The notes: generated from the sequence alone by a model not told the origin. 64,000 nucleotides of DNA from Pelagicoccus sp. SDUM812005 (GCF_031127875.1 NZ_JARXIA010000002.1:310001-374000); one strand, 5' to 3'. Shown: positions 8,670 through 18,568, counted from the first letter of the stretch. Translations and numbers: made by a program.

Positions 8670-9593
8670 CTACTCCACTTCCTGCTCCTTCGCCGGAGCC
8701 TGCAGGCGAGCCAGTTCCGTGCCGTAGATATCGCGCTCGAGCCCCTCGGGCTCGAAAACCCAATCCGGAACATCGACTCCGATCGCCGCATCCTGCACCC
8801 GGAAACGGGTCTTGTCGCGAGTCAGTTCGTTGCGCACGTCGACTTGGCTCAAGACGCCTTGACCGTCCACGATCTTGAAAGCAACTACCGTAATCGTCTT
8901 CGCCAACTCCTCGCTTCCGTCGTAGATCTCGACCCGATTCAAGGCATTGAATTCCTCGTCCAAATAAATCTTCACCCGCGAAATGCGTTCGCGCAGGGCC
9001 TTGTCGCCCTCCGGCGGATACAGGCTAAAAACATGGGTCGGCCGACTCCGCATCGTCGTACGCCCCTCGTACTTGAATTCCTGCCAAAACGAAAACGGCA
9101 TCAGCAAGTCGAAGATGGTGAAATCGCTGCCGGCCAGCTTTTCGAAGAATGCGTCCGACTCGATAAGGCGGGCCTCCTCCCTGTCCGGCTCCCAGCTGTT
9201 CATCTCCAAGGCATTCGCGAAGATCCCGTTCTGCAACAAGAGGCGCTTCACCTTCGCCGGCACCAAGTTGCCGCGCTCCGTCACGTCCGCAGGCTCCAAA
9301 GCGATATCGATACGCGAGAGCGGACCGTACTGCGACTGGGTTCCCAGCAGAACCCCTGAGACGATTCGGGTCTTATCCTTGCGGGGCCGAACCTCCAGCT
9401 TGAAGCTGAGGCGGAAATCCCCCGCGATCCCTAGGCGACGAAACGTATTCAGGATCTCCAATCCCTCCGCCTGGCTGACCTCCTCCCCTAGCGTATCCAA
9501 GGGACTCGATCCATGCCGCCGCTGAGCGGAAAGATCCCCCGCCGTCAAGGCGAGCAATAAGGCGATCCCTAAAATTCCCTTGGCAGTAGACAT
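8670..9593 (-). CDS. secreted LolA-fold (outer-membrane lipoprotein sorting-like) protein
   Basis: A 307-residue exported protein. It starts with a signal peptide (MSTAKGILGIALLLALTAG, cleavage near DLSAQ) followed by alternating beta strands typical of the LolA/LolB-like fold: repeated amphipathic segments such as FRLSFKLEVRP, SRIDIALEP and HVFSLYPP. Such proteins bind lipids or lipoproteins in the periplasm; the ligand here is unknown. I chose the ATG at 9593 over an in-frame codon at 9638 because the secG terminator (9594-9636) lies between them. No ribosome site precedes this ATG, which directly abuts the terminator T run; this is unusual. Confidence 0.72.
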   Translation of the reverse strand: MSTAKGILGIALLLALTAGDLSAQRRHGSSPLDTLGEEVSQAEGLEILNTFRRLGIAGDFRLSFKLEVRPRKDKTRIVSGVLLGTQSQYGPLSRIDIALEPADVTERGNLVPAKVKRLLLQNGIFANALEMNSWEPDREEARLIESDAFFEKLAGSDFTIFDLLMPFSFWQEFKYEGRTTMRSRPTHVFSLYPPEGDKALRERISRVKIYLDEEFNALNRVEIYDGSEELAKTITVVAFKIVDGQGVLSQVDVRNELTRDKTRFRVQDAAIGVDVPDWVFEPEGLERDIYGTELARLQAPAKEQEVE

Positions 9594-9636
9594 AAAAAAG
9601 GCCGGGCGTATTCCCATGCGAAGGGTAGACCCGGCC
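9594..9636 (-). terminator. intrinsic terminator of secG
   Basis: Read on the minus strand, a GGCCGGG/CCCGGCC stem (9636-9630 with 9606-9600) closes a partly paired loop and is followed by six T residues. The T run ends at the start codon of the next gene. Confidence 0.8.
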
Positions 9637-9662
9637 ATTTGAAATTGTTTCCCGAACGTCCG

Positions 9663-10109
9663 CTATTCGGCAGTCGCTGGTACCTTTTCGGCAGCTTCCT
9701 CAACCGCGGATTCCGCTTCGGTCGCGGCTGCAGCTGCGTCAGCTTCCGTCTCCTCTGCCGCCTCTTCCGCCTGCGACACTAGCTCGCGAAACGCGTTGGA
9801 CGCGGGGCTCGGCTCGGACGCCTCGATAGCGGGCAGCGCTCCGTCTTGCTCGACTTTCGCGAGCTCGTGCTGGTGAAGCTTGGAGAGATAGAGGCCGAAT
9901 CCGAGAACGAAGAAAACGATCGCCGTGTTCTTGGTCCACTTGGACAGCACGCTCGAAGTCTCGGCGCCCAAGGCCGACTCGGCCATGCCACCACCCATTG
10001 CAGCGCCTAGGCCACCGTTTGCGTTACCGCGCTGCATGAGAACCAAAAGGATCATGAAGATCGAAACGAGGACCAGTACTACTGTAAGAAAGGCGTTGAG
10101 AAATTCCAT
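9663..10109 (-). CDS. secG: preprotein translocase subunit SecG
   Basis: A 148-residue SecG. The N-terminal half holds two transmembrane helices around LVLVSIFMILLVLMQRG and IVFFVLGFGLYLSK, separated by the Gly-rich loop characteristic of the family (NGGLGAAMGGGMAES). SecG assists SecYE and SecA in moving unfolded proteins across the inner membrane. The C-terminal 50 residues are an Ala/Glu-rich acidic tail that is longer than in the E. coli protein and probably disordered. The gene is on its own: ParB lies 121 bases upstream and a terminator follows. Confidence 0.93.
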   Translation of the reverse strand: MEFLNAFLTVVLVLVSIFMILLVLMQRGNANGGLGAAMGGGMAESALGAETSSVLSKWTKNTAIVFFVLGFGLYLSKLHQHELAKVEQDGALPAIEASEPSPASNAFRELVSQAEEAAEETEADAAAAATEAESAVEEAAEKVPATAE

Positions 10110-10182
10110 AATTTGAGCCGGAGACAGTCGAAAAAGGAAATTGCCTTGTCAAGTACCGAAACCGACAGGCGTTTCCATTGTT

Positions 10183-10188
10183 ATTATA
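10183..10188 (-). promoter_or_regulatory. possible -10 element upstream of secG
   Basis: On the minus strand a perfect TATAAT lies 74 bases before the secG ATG in a locally AT-rich patch. No good -35 sits at the right distance, so this is tentative. A separate TTGACA (10152-10147) lacks a clear -10. Confidence 0.35.
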
Positions 10189-10230
10189 TAATGTAGCAAG
10201 AAAGGGCAGCGATCGGGCAATCCAGACGCC

Positions 10231-11223
10231 CTAGCGCTCCTCCAAACCGATCCGGTCGAGGATTCGCTGCAGGTCGTCGTTCCCCGTGTACTCGATGACA
10301 ATCTTGCCCTTCTTGGCCGCGTGCTTGAGGGCCACCTTGGCGTTCAAATAGGAAACCATGCGCTTTTCGATGTCCTCGATGGCAGCCGCCTCCGCGGCCG
10401 AAACGCTGCGCCCGCCGGTTTGCTTGCCCTTGCCCGAACGCTTCATCGAATCGATCAAGCTCTCCGCGCCGCGGACGCTGACACCTTCTTCGATGATGCG
10501 ACGCGCGATCAAAGTCTGCTCCTGCTTGGCCTCCAACCCGAGCAGCACCTTGGCGTGCCCCGTGGAAAGCAAGCCGGTGGAGAGGTAGCCGCGCACCTCG
10601 TCCGGAAGCGTGAGCAAACGCAGCGAATTCGCGATCGTAGCGCGACCCTTGCCCACTCGCTCCGCCACTTGCTCCTGCGTCAAATCGAAATCCCTCAGCA
10701 AGCTCGCGTAACCCATCGACTCTTCGATCGGGTTCAGGTTCTCGCGCTGCAAGTTCTCGATCAGCGCCATGGAAGCGGACGAAGAGTCGCCCGCCTTGAT
10801 GATGCGAGCCGGGATCTTGCCGAGCTTCAGCATCTTGAAAGCCCGCAGACGACGCTCGCCCGCGATCAATTGGTAACGGCCATCCACCTCGCGAACCACG
10901 ATCGGCTGGATCAAGCCCTCGCTGCGGATGCTCTCCGCCAAATCGGTCAGCTGGCTCTCCTCGAACTCGCGGCGCGGCTGGTGCGGATTCGGCTCCACCT
11001 TGGAAACCGGCAATTCCAAAAAGTCGGGGCTGCTCGACGGCTCCTTGGCGACGGCGACCGGAGCGGCCGTCTCCTTTGCCTTGGCAGGAGCGGCTGCCGC
11101 CTTCTTGGCGGGAGCCTTCGCGGGAGCGGAAGTCTTGGCAGCCGGTGCGGTCGCCTTGTTCGCAGTGTTGCCGGAGATGAGGCCGGCTAGCCCTTTACCC
11201 AATCTGGGTTTCGCTTTCGCCAT
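10231..11223 (-). CDS. parB: chromosome partitioning protein ParB (Spo0J family)
   Basis: A 330-residue ParB. It has the N-terminal RLGKGLAGLI peptide known to contact ParA, then a long Ala/Lys/Pro-rich linker (about 20-60). The CTP-binding ParB core follows with PNPHQPR and GERRLRA boxes and the ENLQREN segment. The helix-turn-helix parS-binding region is around LTQEQVAERVGKGRATIANS, and a C-terminal dimerisation domain ends the chain. It loads at parS sites and spreads as a CTP-gated clamp for chromosome segregation. No parA and no recognisable parS palindrome were found in this window, so the usual parAB pairing is not visible here. Confidence 0.95.
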   Translation of the reverse strand: MAKAKPRLGKGLAGLISGNTANKATAPAAKTSAPAKAPAKKAAAAPAKAKETAAPVAVAKEPSSSPDFLELPVSKVEPNPHQPRREFEESQLTDLAESIRSEGLIQPIVVREVDGRYQLIAGERRLRAFKMLKLGKIPARIIKAGDSSSASMALIENLQRENLNPIEESMGYASLLRDFDLTQEQVAERVGKGRATIANSLRLLTLPDEVRGYLSTGLLSTGHAKVLLGLEAKQEQTLIARRIIEEGVSVRGAESLIDSMKRSGKGKQTGGRSVSAAEAAAIEDIEKRMVSYLNAKVALKHAAKKGKIVIEYTGNDDLQRILDRIGLEER

Positions 11224-11238
11224 GTGATGTCTGGGGAT

Positions 11239-11853
11239 CTATTCGGATGCTTGAGGAACGAAAATCTTTTGACCGACCTGGAGGAGTCGAGGGTCCGAGA
11301 TCTTGTTGGCGTTTTGAATCCAGTCGATACGAGAATTCAACTTCTTGGCGATTCCTGCCAGGCTGTCGCCCGGAGCGACGTCGTAGGGAATCCCTGTCGA
11401 CGGGAAGTTGTCGCTGAAGTTGGTCCGTACGTTGGGATCCGGCTTGGCCACGGTCGGGACGGAGCTCACCGCCTCGCGCACGTCCTTGGCAAACTTCTGC
11501 AGCTCCCGGTTCACCATAGCCGTCAACTCGCGCTGGATCACATCGTCCCGGGCCGACAAGTCCGCCGCCGTCTTGCGCATGAGCTCGTTGACCTGGGCCA
11601 CCGTTGCATAGCTGCCGGACTGGCGAGCGGCCTTCGCCTCGAAATCCTCCACCAAAGCCCGCAGCCGAGCGTTCTCGCGACGCATCTCGTCCATCTCCGC
11701 CAACAAGCCGCGCATCTGCTCCATCATCAAGCGCTGGTCCTCTACCATGTTCGCCACTTGATACTGCAAATTCGAAGACTGGGCGCTCGCTTGAAAGACA
11801 GGCGAAACCGAAGCGAAAAGAAAGACGGCAAATAACGGGATGAATCGTTTCAT
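11239..11853 (-). CDS. exported coiled-coil protein with C-terminal LysM domain
   Basis: A 204-residue protein with a signal peptide (MKRFIPLFAVFLFASVSPVF, cleavage near ASAQ). A heptad-rich coiled coil follows (about 30-75, MMEQMRGLLAEMDEMRREN), then a helical middle. A LysM module ends the chain (about 155-202: YDVAPGDSLAGIAKKLN and LQVGQKIFVP). LysM binds N-acetylglucosamine polymers, so the protein is probably a periplasmic peptidoglycan-associated factor; the coiled coil suggests oligomers. It lies 15 bases upstream of parB and 120 bases downstream of fmt on the same strand. Confidence 0.85.
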   Translation of the reverse strand: MKRFIPLFAVFLFASVSPVFQASAQSSNLQYQVANMVEDQRLMMEQMRGLLAEMDEMRRENARLRALVEDFEAKAARQSGSYATVAQVNELMRKTAADLSARDDVIQRELTAMVNRELQKFAKDVREAVSSVPTVAKPDPNVRTNFSDNFPSTGIPYDVAPGDSLAGIAKKLNSRIDWIQNANKISDPRLLQVGQKIFVPQASE

Positions 11854-11973
11854 GATACGGGAATGCTGGGTAAATCTGATTTCGAAAACAAGCGTTTAGC
11901 GGATGCGGAAGCATGCTTGTCGCGCCGCACGCGAAAAAGGCGGACGGCAGACGCCCGCCCACGACAAAAACTC

Positions 11974-12960
11974 CTATCCCCTGACGTGCTCGGAACTGAC
12001 AAGTTCCGTCATCTCGCGCGATTCGAATACCGCATTCTCCGGCAGCTCGAAACCACGAACGAAATCCGCCGCGGGCAACATCTTGCCGCCGGGCCGCTGC
12101 AGCTTCTTGAGCAGCAAAGAGCCCTCCCCGCAAGCGACTCGCAAGCCTCCCGGCTCGATCCCAATGACCGTGCCCGCAGGCTGGTCGAACGACTGGTCTT
12201 CCGCCACCGCGAGGCCAACCTTGATCGACACCTCGCCGAGGCAGGCGCGCGTGGAAGGCCAGGGAAACAAGCCGTTGATGCGCCGGGCCAGCACGCCCGC
12301 GGACGCTCGGAAGTCCAACTCCCCGTCTTCCTTGCCCAGCTTGCGCACGAAACTCACTTGGGACACGTCCTGCTCCTGCAGCTCCGCCGTCCCCGCATGC
12401 ACGCGCGGCAAACCGCGCTGCAAGAGCGGCGCGCAAGCCGCCGCCAAACGAGCCTCCACGTCCAAAGCGGTATCCTCTTCTCCGATACGCACCCGCTCGA
12501 CGTCCAGTACCGGCCCGGCATCCATCTCGCGTACGAGCTTCATCAGGGAAACGCCGGTTTCCGCATCGCCGCTCGCCACCGCGCACTGGATCGGCGAGGC
12601 TCCGCGATACTTCGGCAGGAGCGATGTATGCAAATTCCAAATACCTAGCTTGGGCGTATCGATGAGCTTCTGCGACAGGATATGGCCGTACGCCATCACC
12701 AGGATAGAGTCCGCCTGCATCGCTTCGATCTCCAAACGCTCTGCCTTGCCCACCTTCTCCGGCTGATGGACAGGCAAACCACGCTCGAGCGCCCAGGTCT
12801 TGATCTCGTTGGGTACCACCTTCTTGCCACGGCCGCGCGGGCGATCGGGCTGCGTATAGACCGCAACCAGCTCGATGTCGCCGCACTTGCCTGCGACAAT
12901 CGACTCCAAGCCGGGTAAAGCGATGGGGTCCGACCCCATGAATATCATTCGAAAAGCCAT
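11974..12960 (-). CDS. fmt: methionyl-tRNA formyltransferase
   Basis: A 328-residue Fmt. The N-terminal domain starts RMIFMGSDPIALPGL and carries the formyl-donor/catalytic block NLHTSLLPKYRGASPIQ (the SLLP motif with the conserved Asn and His before it) and the GETxxSLM-like EMDAGPVL region. The C-terminal OB-like domain contains ARRINGLFPWP. It formylates initiator Met-tRNA using 10-formyltetrahydrofolate. The usual partner def (peptide deformylase) is not adjacent. Length is close to the E. coli enzyme. Confidence 0.95.
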   Translation of the reverse strand: MAFRMIFMGSDPIALPGLESIVAGKCGDIELVAVYTQPDRPRGRGKKVVPNEIKTWALERGLPVHQPEKVGKAERLEIEAMQADSILVMAYGHILSQKLIDTPKLGIWNLHTSLLPKYRGASPIQCAVASGDAETGVSLMKLVREMDAGPVLDVERVRIGEEDTALDVEARLAAACAPLLQRGLPRVHAGTAELQEQDVSQVSFVRKLGKEDGELDFRASAGVLARRINGLFPWPSTRACLGEVSIKVGLAVAEDQSFDQPAGTVIGIEPGGLRVACGEGSLLLKKLQRPGGKMLPAADFVRGFELPENAVFESREMTELVSSEHVRG

Positions 12961-13015
12961 CTCAAAAAAAAACTAGCGCGGAGCCAGAGTCCGCGTCCAC
13001 GAAGAATCGATCCCG

Positions 13016-13035
13016 CTCGCTCCTCGGAGCGAGCA
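13016..13035. other. GC-rich hairpin between fmt and der
   Basis: GCTCGCTC and GAGCGAGC pair across a 4-base loop. There is no T run on either side, so it is not a canonical terminator; it may stabilise mRNA or attenuate der-fmt read-through. Confidence 0.5.
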
Positions 13036-13051
13036 AGCGAACCTCGCCGCT

Positions 13052-14458
13052 TTAGTCTTCGTCCCGCACGTACGGATTCGTCTTGTTAACCAAGTCGAAA
13101 ACCATGGGACATCCATCGAGCTCGAACTCCTGCACCAACCCCTTGAGAAGGAAGCGACGGTAGGAGTCGTCCAGCTTCTTGGCCTGGTTGCAGAAGATCT
13201 TGAAGCGATACGGATAGTTTCCGGTGTGCACCGCGTAGTAGATGCGGAAGCGCTTTCCGTCCCGCTTCGGAGCAGGCAGGCGCTCGGACATCTTGTAGAG
13301 CTTGTTGTTGAGGCGGCCGGTCGGAATGCGACGGTTCTGGCGCTTGTTGAGCTGACGCGCCGAAAGCAGGATCTTCTCCACGTCGATCCCCTCCTTGGCG
13401 GAAACGAAACGTATCGGAGATCCGGGTACAAAGAACAGCTCGCGCTGGATACCCTTCTCGAAGGCTTCGCGGAAATCCTTCTCAGTCTCGAAACCGTCGA
13501 TCTCTTCCTTCTCCCAAGCTTCCAAGGCCAAGTCCCACTTGTTCACGACGATGACCACCGGCTTGTTGGCCTTGGTCGCCTCGCCCGCAATCGCCTTGTC
13601 CTGATTGGTCGGACCTTCCTTGGCATCGATCACCATGAAGACCACGTCCACGTCGCGAATCGCGTCAAGCGAACGCACCCGCGAGAAATACTCGACCGAG
13701 GAATTCAGCTTGGTCTGCTTGCGAATGCCCGCCGTGTCGGTGAGCATGAAGTGCCAATCTTCCCCGCGCTTCGACTTCCATACGAAAGGCATTTCGATCG
13801 AGTCGCGCGTGGTGCCTGGAACGTCGCTCACGATGAAGCGCTCCGACTGAACCAAGCAATTGCTCAAGGAAGACTTGCCCACATTTGGACGTCCGATGAA
13901 GCACACCTTCAACACCTTCTTGCCGTCGTCTTCCTCCGGCACCGGCGGTCCTGCCACTTCGTCGCGAAGCTTGAGGATTGCCTTCTTCAGGGTGCTCATC
14001 CCGCGTCCGTGCTCCGCGGATACCAGATGCGGCTCGCCGAAACCGTAGCGGTAGAACTCCTTGTCGTTAATCGCAGTCGTCTCGGTATCGACCTTGTTCA
14101 CCACCAGCAGGACACGCTTCTCGCTGCGACGCAGGCGCTCGGCCATCTGCTTATCGAGCGCCATCAAGCCTTCGCGACCATCGACGACGAAGAGGACCAA
14201 GTCCGCCGCATCGATAGAGAAGTCGATCTGTCCCTCTACCGCATTGACGATCTTGCCCGGCGTATCGCTCATCCCCTCCACGAGGCCCATGCCTCCGGTA
14301 TCCATGAGCGTATAACCATCGTCCAAATCCCGCGTGATAACATCGCGCGTTACCCCCGGCATATCGTGAACGATAGAAATGCGTTTGCCCGCCAATCGGT
14401 TAAAAAGGCGGCTTTTGCCGACGTTAGGTCGGCCTACGATTGCCACATTGAAGTTCAT
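13052..14458 (-). CDS. der: ribosome biogenesis GTPase Der (EngA)
   Basis: A 468-residue protein with two consecutive GTPase domains, the hallmark of Der. G1 motifs are GRPNVGKS at about residues 8-15 and again near 187-194. G3 motifs are DTGG and DTAG, and G4 motifs are NKVD and NKWD. A C-terminal KH-like domain ends the chain ([20 protein letters not shown] region). It acts in late 50S subunit assembly. The C-terminus is slightly acidic. It lies upstream of fmt in the same direction, 91 bases apart. Confidence 0.96.
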   Translation of the reverse strand: MNFNVAIVGRPNVGKSRLFNRLAGKRISIVHDMPGVTRDVITRDLDDGYTLMDTGGMGLVEGMSDTPGKIVNAVEGQIDFSIDAADLVLFVVDGREGLMALDKQMAERLRRSEKRVLLVVNKVDTETTAINDKEFYRYGFGEPHLVSAEHGRGMSTLKKAILKLRDEVAGPPVPEEDDGKKVLKVCFIGRPNVGKSSLSNCLVQSERFIVSDVPGTTRDSIEMPFVWKSKRGEDWHFMLTDTAGIRKQTKLNSSVEYFSRVRSLDAIRDVDVVFMVIDAKEGPTNQDKAIAGEATKANKPVVIVVNKWDLALEAWEKEEIDGFETEKDFREAFEKGIQRELFFVPGSPIRFVSAKEGIDVEKILLSARQLNKRQNRRIPTGRLNNKLYKMSERLPAPKRDGKRFRIYYAVHTGNYPYRFKIFCNQAKKLDDSYRRFLLKGLVQEFELDGCPMVFDLVNKTNPYVRDED

Positions 14459-14490
14459 ATCCAGAAAGTTGTTACGCGAAAGAAGTCGCT

Positions 14491-15663
14491 CTACTTGAGA
14501 TTGTTGACGAAACGCTCGATGCGGTTGCAGGCTTCCACGATCTGGTCATAGCCGGTCGCGAAACTGCAGCGCACGAAGCCTTCGCCGTACTTGCCAAAAG
14601 CGGTGCCCGGTACCATAGCCACGCGCTCCTCCTCAAGCAAGCGCTTGGAGAAAGTCGTGGAGTCGAGCCCCGTCGAAGTGATGTTAGGAAAGGCGTAGAA
14701 AGTTGCGTTGGGCTTGTGGCAAGTGAGGCCGATCTCGTTGAAGCGGCGCACTACGAGGTCGCGGCGACGCTGGTAGGCCTGGCGCATCGTCTTCACCGCT
14801 TCGTCTCCATTGCGCAGCGCCTCGATGCCCGCATCCTGGGCCACGATCGAAGCGCACATCATGGAATACTGGTGCACCTTCATCATGGCCTCGGTCAAAT
14901 AGGCCGGAGCGCAAGCGTAGCCCAGGCGCCAGCCCGTCATGGCCCAGCCCTTGGAAAAGCCATGCAAGAAAATCGTGCGCTCGCGCATGCCGGGAAAGAT
15001 CCCGATGCTCACATGCTCGCCCTCGTAGGTCATCTCCGCGTAGATCTCGTCGCTGATGACCAGCATGTCCTTCTCCACCGCGAACTTGGCGATCTCCTCC
15101 AGCTCCTTGCGTTCGGCAACGCCGCCAGTCGGATTACAGGGCAAGTTGATCAGCAGGACCTTGCAGCCCGGCTCCCAGGACTTCTTGACCTCTTCCGCCT
15201 TCAAGGTGAACGCCGACTCGGCATCCGTCTTGATCGCCACGCCCACGCCATGGGCCAGCAAAACCGTCGGATGGTAGGACACGAAACAAGGGTCTTGGTA
15301 GAGCACCTTGTCGCCCGGATTCAAGACCGCTCGCAAGGCGATATCCATAGCCTCCGAAACGCCCACCGTCACCAGCACCTCGTTGTTGGGATTGTACTCC
15401 AAGCCGAAGTTGCGGCCCACGTAGGCCGAGATTTCACGACGCAGCTCGATCAAGCCAAGGTTCGACGTGTAGTGCGTGCGCCCCTTCTCCAATGCGTAGA
15501 TCGCCGCCTCGCGTATGTGCCAGGGGGTGGTGAAGTCCGGCTCGCCGATACCCAGCGAGATAACGTCCTTCATCGCCGCCACCAGCTCGAAGAAGTCGCG
15601 GATTCCCGAACGCGGGAGCCCGATAACATGATCGGCGATAAAACGGTTTTGAGCTTGAGACAT
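14491..15663 (-). CDS. class I/II pyridoxal-phosphate aminotransferase (PatA-like)
   Basis: A 390-residue fold-type I aminotransferase. The PLP lysine lies in [17 protein letters not shown], the Asn and Asp that bind the cofactor lie in NLPCNPTGG and VISDEIYAE, and the C-terminal arginine block is EGFVRCSFA. It starts at an ATG that reads MSQAQNRF. This subgroup includes aspartate, tyrosine and N-acetyl-diaminopimelate aminotransferases; the substrate cannot be fixed from sequence. An Lrp/AsnC-family gene lies upstream on the same strand, a pairing often seen with this aminotransferase group, which suggests amino-acid-responsive control. Confidence 0.88.
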   Translation of the reverse strand: MSQAQNRFIADHVIGLPRSGIRDFFELVAAMKDVISLGIGEPDFTTPWHIREAAIYALEKGRTHYTSNLGLIELRREISAYVGRNFGLEYNPNNEVLVTVGVSEAMDIALRAVLNPGDKVLYQDPCFVSYHPTVLLAHGVGVAIKTDAESAFTLKAEEVKKSWEPGCKVLLINLPCNPTGGVAERKELEEIAKFAVEKDMLVISDEIYAEMTYEGEHVSIGIFPGMRERTIFLHGFSKGWAMTGWRLGYACAPAYLTEAMMKVHQYSMMCASIVAQDAGIEALRNGDEAVKTMRQAYQRRRDLVVRRFNEIGLTCHKPNATFYAFPNITSTGLDSTTFSKRLLEEERVAMVPGTAFGKYGEGFVRCSFATGYDQIVEACNRIERFVNNLK

Positions 15664-15799
15664 GATATTTATGGTTTTGGTGAAATGCAGCTCCTTGGCG
15701 GCTGCGTATTCGAAAATCGGTTACGTATAGAAACTGGAAGAGCGGCGTGACAAATGTCGCGGCCGCTCGAAAGGATACGAAGTATGGATTCGCTTCCCG

Positions 15800-16282
15800 T
15801 TACGGCGTCACGTCGAGACGTGCCTTGTCCTCTGCTGGCTGCTCGATCAGGTAACCCTGCTCCTTGTAGGCTCGCAGCATGAAGTGCGTCGCGGTGGAAA
15901 GCACGCCCTCGATGGTCGACAGGCGCTCGGAAACGAAACTGGCGACCTTGTGCAAGGACGACCCCTTCACCACCACCAGCAAGTCGTAGCCGCCGGACAT
16001 CAGGTAGCAGGACTCCACTTCGTCGAAGCGGCTGATCCGCTGGGCCAGGCGATTGAAGCCGCCGTCGCGCTCGGGAGAGATCTTCACCTCGATCGCGGCG
16101 CGCACCGCCAAGGAATCGTCCTTCTCGGGATTGAGCACAGGGATCCAGCCGAGAAGCAGCTCCTTCTCCTTCAACACAGCAAGCTGCGCCTCAACCTCTT
16201 CCACGGACAAGCCGAGAATTTCGGCCATCTGGCTCTCGTTGAGTCGCTCGCCCTCTGCTAGCAGCTTGAATACCTCGTTCAT
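15800..16282 (-). CDS. Lrp/AsnC-family transcriptional regulator
   Basis: A 160-residue protein. The N-terminal winged helix-turn-helix is visible in LNESQMAEILGLSVEEVEAQLAVL (about 14-38). The RAM ligand-binding domain follows, with VESCYLMSGGYDLLVVVKG near 88-107. Such proteins form octamers and respond to amino acids. The gene is divergent from ffh across 109 bases and lies 136 bases upstream of the aminotransferase, its likely target. No clear operator was identified between them. Confidence 0.85.
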   Translation of the reverse strand: MNEVFKLLAEGERLNESQMAEILGLSVEEVEAQLAVLKEKELLLGWIPVLNPEKDDSLAVRAAIEVKISPERDGGFNRLAQRISRFDEVESCYLMSGGYDLLVVVKGSSLHKVASFVSERLSTIEGVLSTATHFMLRAYKEQGYLIEQPAEDKARLDVTP

Positions 16283-16391
16283 AATGGGCCGTCACATTGC
16301 GCGTTTCCTCTAGAAGATCCAGAAGGAAATTCACAAGCAAGCTCAGCTTCCTCTTTACCAATCCAATCTCTCGCCCTAACGTCTCCCCCTT

Positions 16392-17807
16392 ATGTTCGAA
16401 AGCCTGACTGACAAGCTCACTAACGCCATGCGCCACCTGCGCGGCACCGCCAAGCTTTCCGAGGAAAACATGGCCGAAGCGCTCAAGGAAGTACGCGCCG
16501 CCCTGCTTTCCGCCGACGTGCATTTCAAGGTCGCTCGCGCCTTCATCGAACGCGTAAAGGAGAAATGCGTAGGCCAAGACGTGCTCAAAACCGTCACCCC
16601 CGGCCAGCAGATCATCAAGATCATCAACGACGAGCTCACCGCCCTGCTCGGCGAAGGCTCCACCGAACTTTCCAAGAAAAAGCCGCTCAAGATCATGATG
16701 GTCGGCCTGCAGGGCGGCGGCAAGACCACCACCTCCGCCAAGCTCGCCAAGGCCCTCAAGAAGGACGGCTACAAGCCGCACCTCGTGGCCTGCGACGTCT
16801 ACCGCCCGGCCGCCATCGACCAGCTCGAGACCGTAGCCCGCCAGATCGACGTCCCTTGCTTCGCCAAGCGCGGCACTCCCGACGTGCCGGCCATCGGCGA
16901 AGAAGGCCTCCGCGTCGCCACCGCCTCCGGCGACGACCTCATCATCTTCGATACCGCCGGCCGCCTGCAGATCGACGAGCAGCTCATCGACGAAATCAAG
17001 GAGCTCAAGCGACGCGTCAATCCGGACGAAGTCCTGCTCGTCGTCGACGGAGCCATCGGCCAGGAAGCGGTCAACGTCGCCAAGACCTTCAACGAAGCCG
17101 TCCAGCTGACCGGCATCGTCATGACCAAGCTCGACGGCGACGCCCGAGGCGGCGCCGCCCTCTCCATGAAGGAGATCACCGAAGTGCCGATCAAGTTCGC
17201 CGGTACCGGCGAAAAGCTCGACGACTTCGACGTCTTCCACCCGGACCGCATGGCCAGCCGCATCCTCGGCATGGGCGACGTGGTTTCGCTGGTTGAAAAG
17301 GCCCAGGAAAGCATCGACGAAAAGGACGCCGCCAACATGGCCGAGCGTATGATGGCGGGCGACTTCAACTTCGAGGACATGCTCAAGCAGTTCAGCCAGA
17401 TCAAAAAGCTCGGCTCCATGTCCTCCATCATGGGAATGCTGCCCGGCATGGGCAAGATGGCCGGCAACATGGGCATGGACGACAAAGCCGAAAAGCAGAT
17501 GAAGCGCAGCGAGGCCATCATCCTCTCCATGACCAAGGTCGAGCGCCAAAAGCCGCAGCTTCTCAACTCCAGCCGCCGCACCCGCATCGCCCGCGGATCC
17601 GGCACCAAGCTCGCCGAAGTCAACCAGCTCATCAAGCAGCACATGCAGATGAAAAAGATGATGAAGAAGATGCAAGGCGGCGGGAAGAAGATGGGCAACA
17701 TGAAGAAGATGATGAAGCAAATGAAAGCTTCCGGCATGGACCCCAACCAAATGGGAGGCATGGGCGGCGGAGCCGGCATGCCCAACCTAGACAACCTAAA
17801 GTTCTAG
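16392..17807 (+). CDS. ffh: signal recognition particle protein Ffh (SRP54)
   Basis: A 471-residue Ffh. It has an N-domain helical bundle (1 to about 90), then the G domain with P-loop [15 protein letters not shown] (about 105-119), [16 protein letters not shown] and [10 protein letters not shown] motifs. A methionine-rich M domain (from about 300) contains [16 protein letters not shown] and the RNA-binding [11 protein letters not shown] block. The end is extremely rich in Met, Lys and Gly. It binds signal peptides and 4.5S RNA and docks with FtsY. The 4.5S RNA gene is not in the window. A terminator follows. Confidence 0.97.
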   Translation: MFESLTDKLTNAMRHLRGTAKLSEENMAEALKEVRAALLSADVHFKVARAFIERVKEKCVGQDVLKTVTPGQQIIKIINDELTALLGEGSTELSKKKPLKIMMVGLQGGGKTTTSAKLAKALKKDGYKPHLVACDVYRPAAIDQLETVARQIDVPCFAKRGTPDVPAIGEEGLRVATASGDDLIIFDTAGRLQIDEQLIDEIKELKRRVNPDEVLLVVDGAIGQEAVNVAKTFNEAVQLTGIVMTKLDGDARGGAALSMKEITEVPIKFAGTGEKLDDFDVFHPDRMASRILGMGDVVSLVEKAQESIDEKDAANMAERMMAGDFNFEDMLKQFSQIKKLGSMSSIMGMLPGMGKMAGNMGMDDKAEKQMKRSEAIILSMTKVERQKPQLLNSSRRTRIARGSGTKLAEVNQLIKQHMQMKKMMKKMQGGGKKMGNMKKMMKQMKASGMDPNQMGGMGGGAGMPNLDNLKF

Positions 17808-17840
17808 GCCACGCCGCCCCGAGCCGCAGAAACCAAAGAA

Positions 17841-17868
17841 AAAGGCGACCCCGCAAGGAGTCGCCTTT
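17841..17868. terminator. bidirectional intrinsic terminator after ffh
   Basis: AAAGGCGAC (17841-17849) pairs with GTCGCCTTT (17860-17868). T residues end the arm on the plus strand and an A-rich stretch precedes it, so it serves ffh and the convergent secreted-protein gene. Confidence 0.85.
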
Positions 17869-17898
17869 CAAAATATTTGCTCAGCGAACCGAACCGCC

Positions 17899-18501
17899 TC
17901 AGTCGCCCGTCGGCACTGCAGCTTGGTCATCCGTAGCCTTCTTTTCGCGCATCGATTCCTTAGCCTTCTTCAAGGCGTCGCTCAAGGCCGAGCCCACCTT
18001 GCGGAAATCGACGTTCGCCGTCGACCCCGCGTTCATGTCGTTGCCGTAGTCATTTTCTCCGGCAAAGAAGCGCTCTTCGGCGCGAGCCGTTACGCGAATG
18101 TTCGCCGCGGCGACCGGATCGAGCTCCGCCAGCCGGGCCAGGCGGCGACGCGGCTGCGGATCCAGCTTGTCGATGAGCAAGTCGAGATTGCGAACCTCGT
18201 AGGCTTGGGCGTTGACCGCTCCGAGCTCGATGACCTCAAGGTCGTCGAAGTTCATATGCGGGGCAAATTCCTTGGCGACCCGCTCGTTCTCCGCCTTGTA
18301 GGTCTCGAAAAGTTCGTTCACCGTTTCCGCGTCGAAAGATTTCGTCCCCACGGTGGCCTCCTCCGCAGGAGGAGCCTTCTCCTCTGCCTGGCTTTCGGAT
18401 TTCACGAGCGGCGAGACCTCTTCCGCATCCTGGGCGAACAGAGATGCGACGGAAAAGAGCGAGGCGATAACGAATGTTCTGTGTCGCAATGTCTTTGGCA
18501 T
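17899..18501 (-). CDS. exported protein of unknown function
   Basis: A 200-residue protein with a basic N-terminus and signal peptide (MPKTLRHRTFVIASLFSVAS, cleavage near LFAQ). An acidic, Pro/Glu-rich stretch follows (about 30-50), then a helical body with LDLLIDKLDPQPRRRLARLAEL and VTARAEERFFAGENDYGND. The C-terminus is Lys/Glu-rich. No enzymatic or structural family is recognised. I chose the ATG at 18501 because the signal peptide starts there; the frame is open further upstream but the extension has atypical codon use. It is the last gene of the minus-strand run before ffh. Confidence 0.72.
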   Translation of the reverse strand: MPKTLRHRTFVIASLFSVASLFAQDAEEVSPLVKSESQAEEKAPPAEEATVGTKSFDAETVNELFETYKAENERVAKEFAPHMNFDDLEVIELGAVNAQAYEVRNLDLLIDKLDPQPRRRLARLAELDPVAAANIRVTARAEERFFAGENDYGNDMNAGSTANVDFRKVGSALSDALKKAKESMREKKATDDQAAVPTGD

Positions 18502-18568
18502 AGGGCGTCTGGGGCAGAGATTAGCGTTTCTATAAATGTAGCCTAAGGGTAAAAACTCCACTAAAAAA

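Noticed and set aside
10231-11223. Expectation of parA and parS beside parB
   Set aside because: No ParA-like gene flanks it and I saw no parS-like TGTTTCACGTGAAACA palindrome in the window, so none is reported.
11195-12886. Long minus-strand frame across fmt and the LysM gene
   Set aside because: It overlaps two confidently identified genes on the same strand in another frame, and its translation is Gly/Arg/Ala-rich without motifs.
13016-13035. Hairpin considered as a terminator of der
   Set aside because: A strong stem but no T tract on either strand; kept only as a hairpin.
16191-17750. Long frame antisense to ffh
   Set aside because: His/Leu/Gly/Asp-rich shadow of a highly conserved gene.
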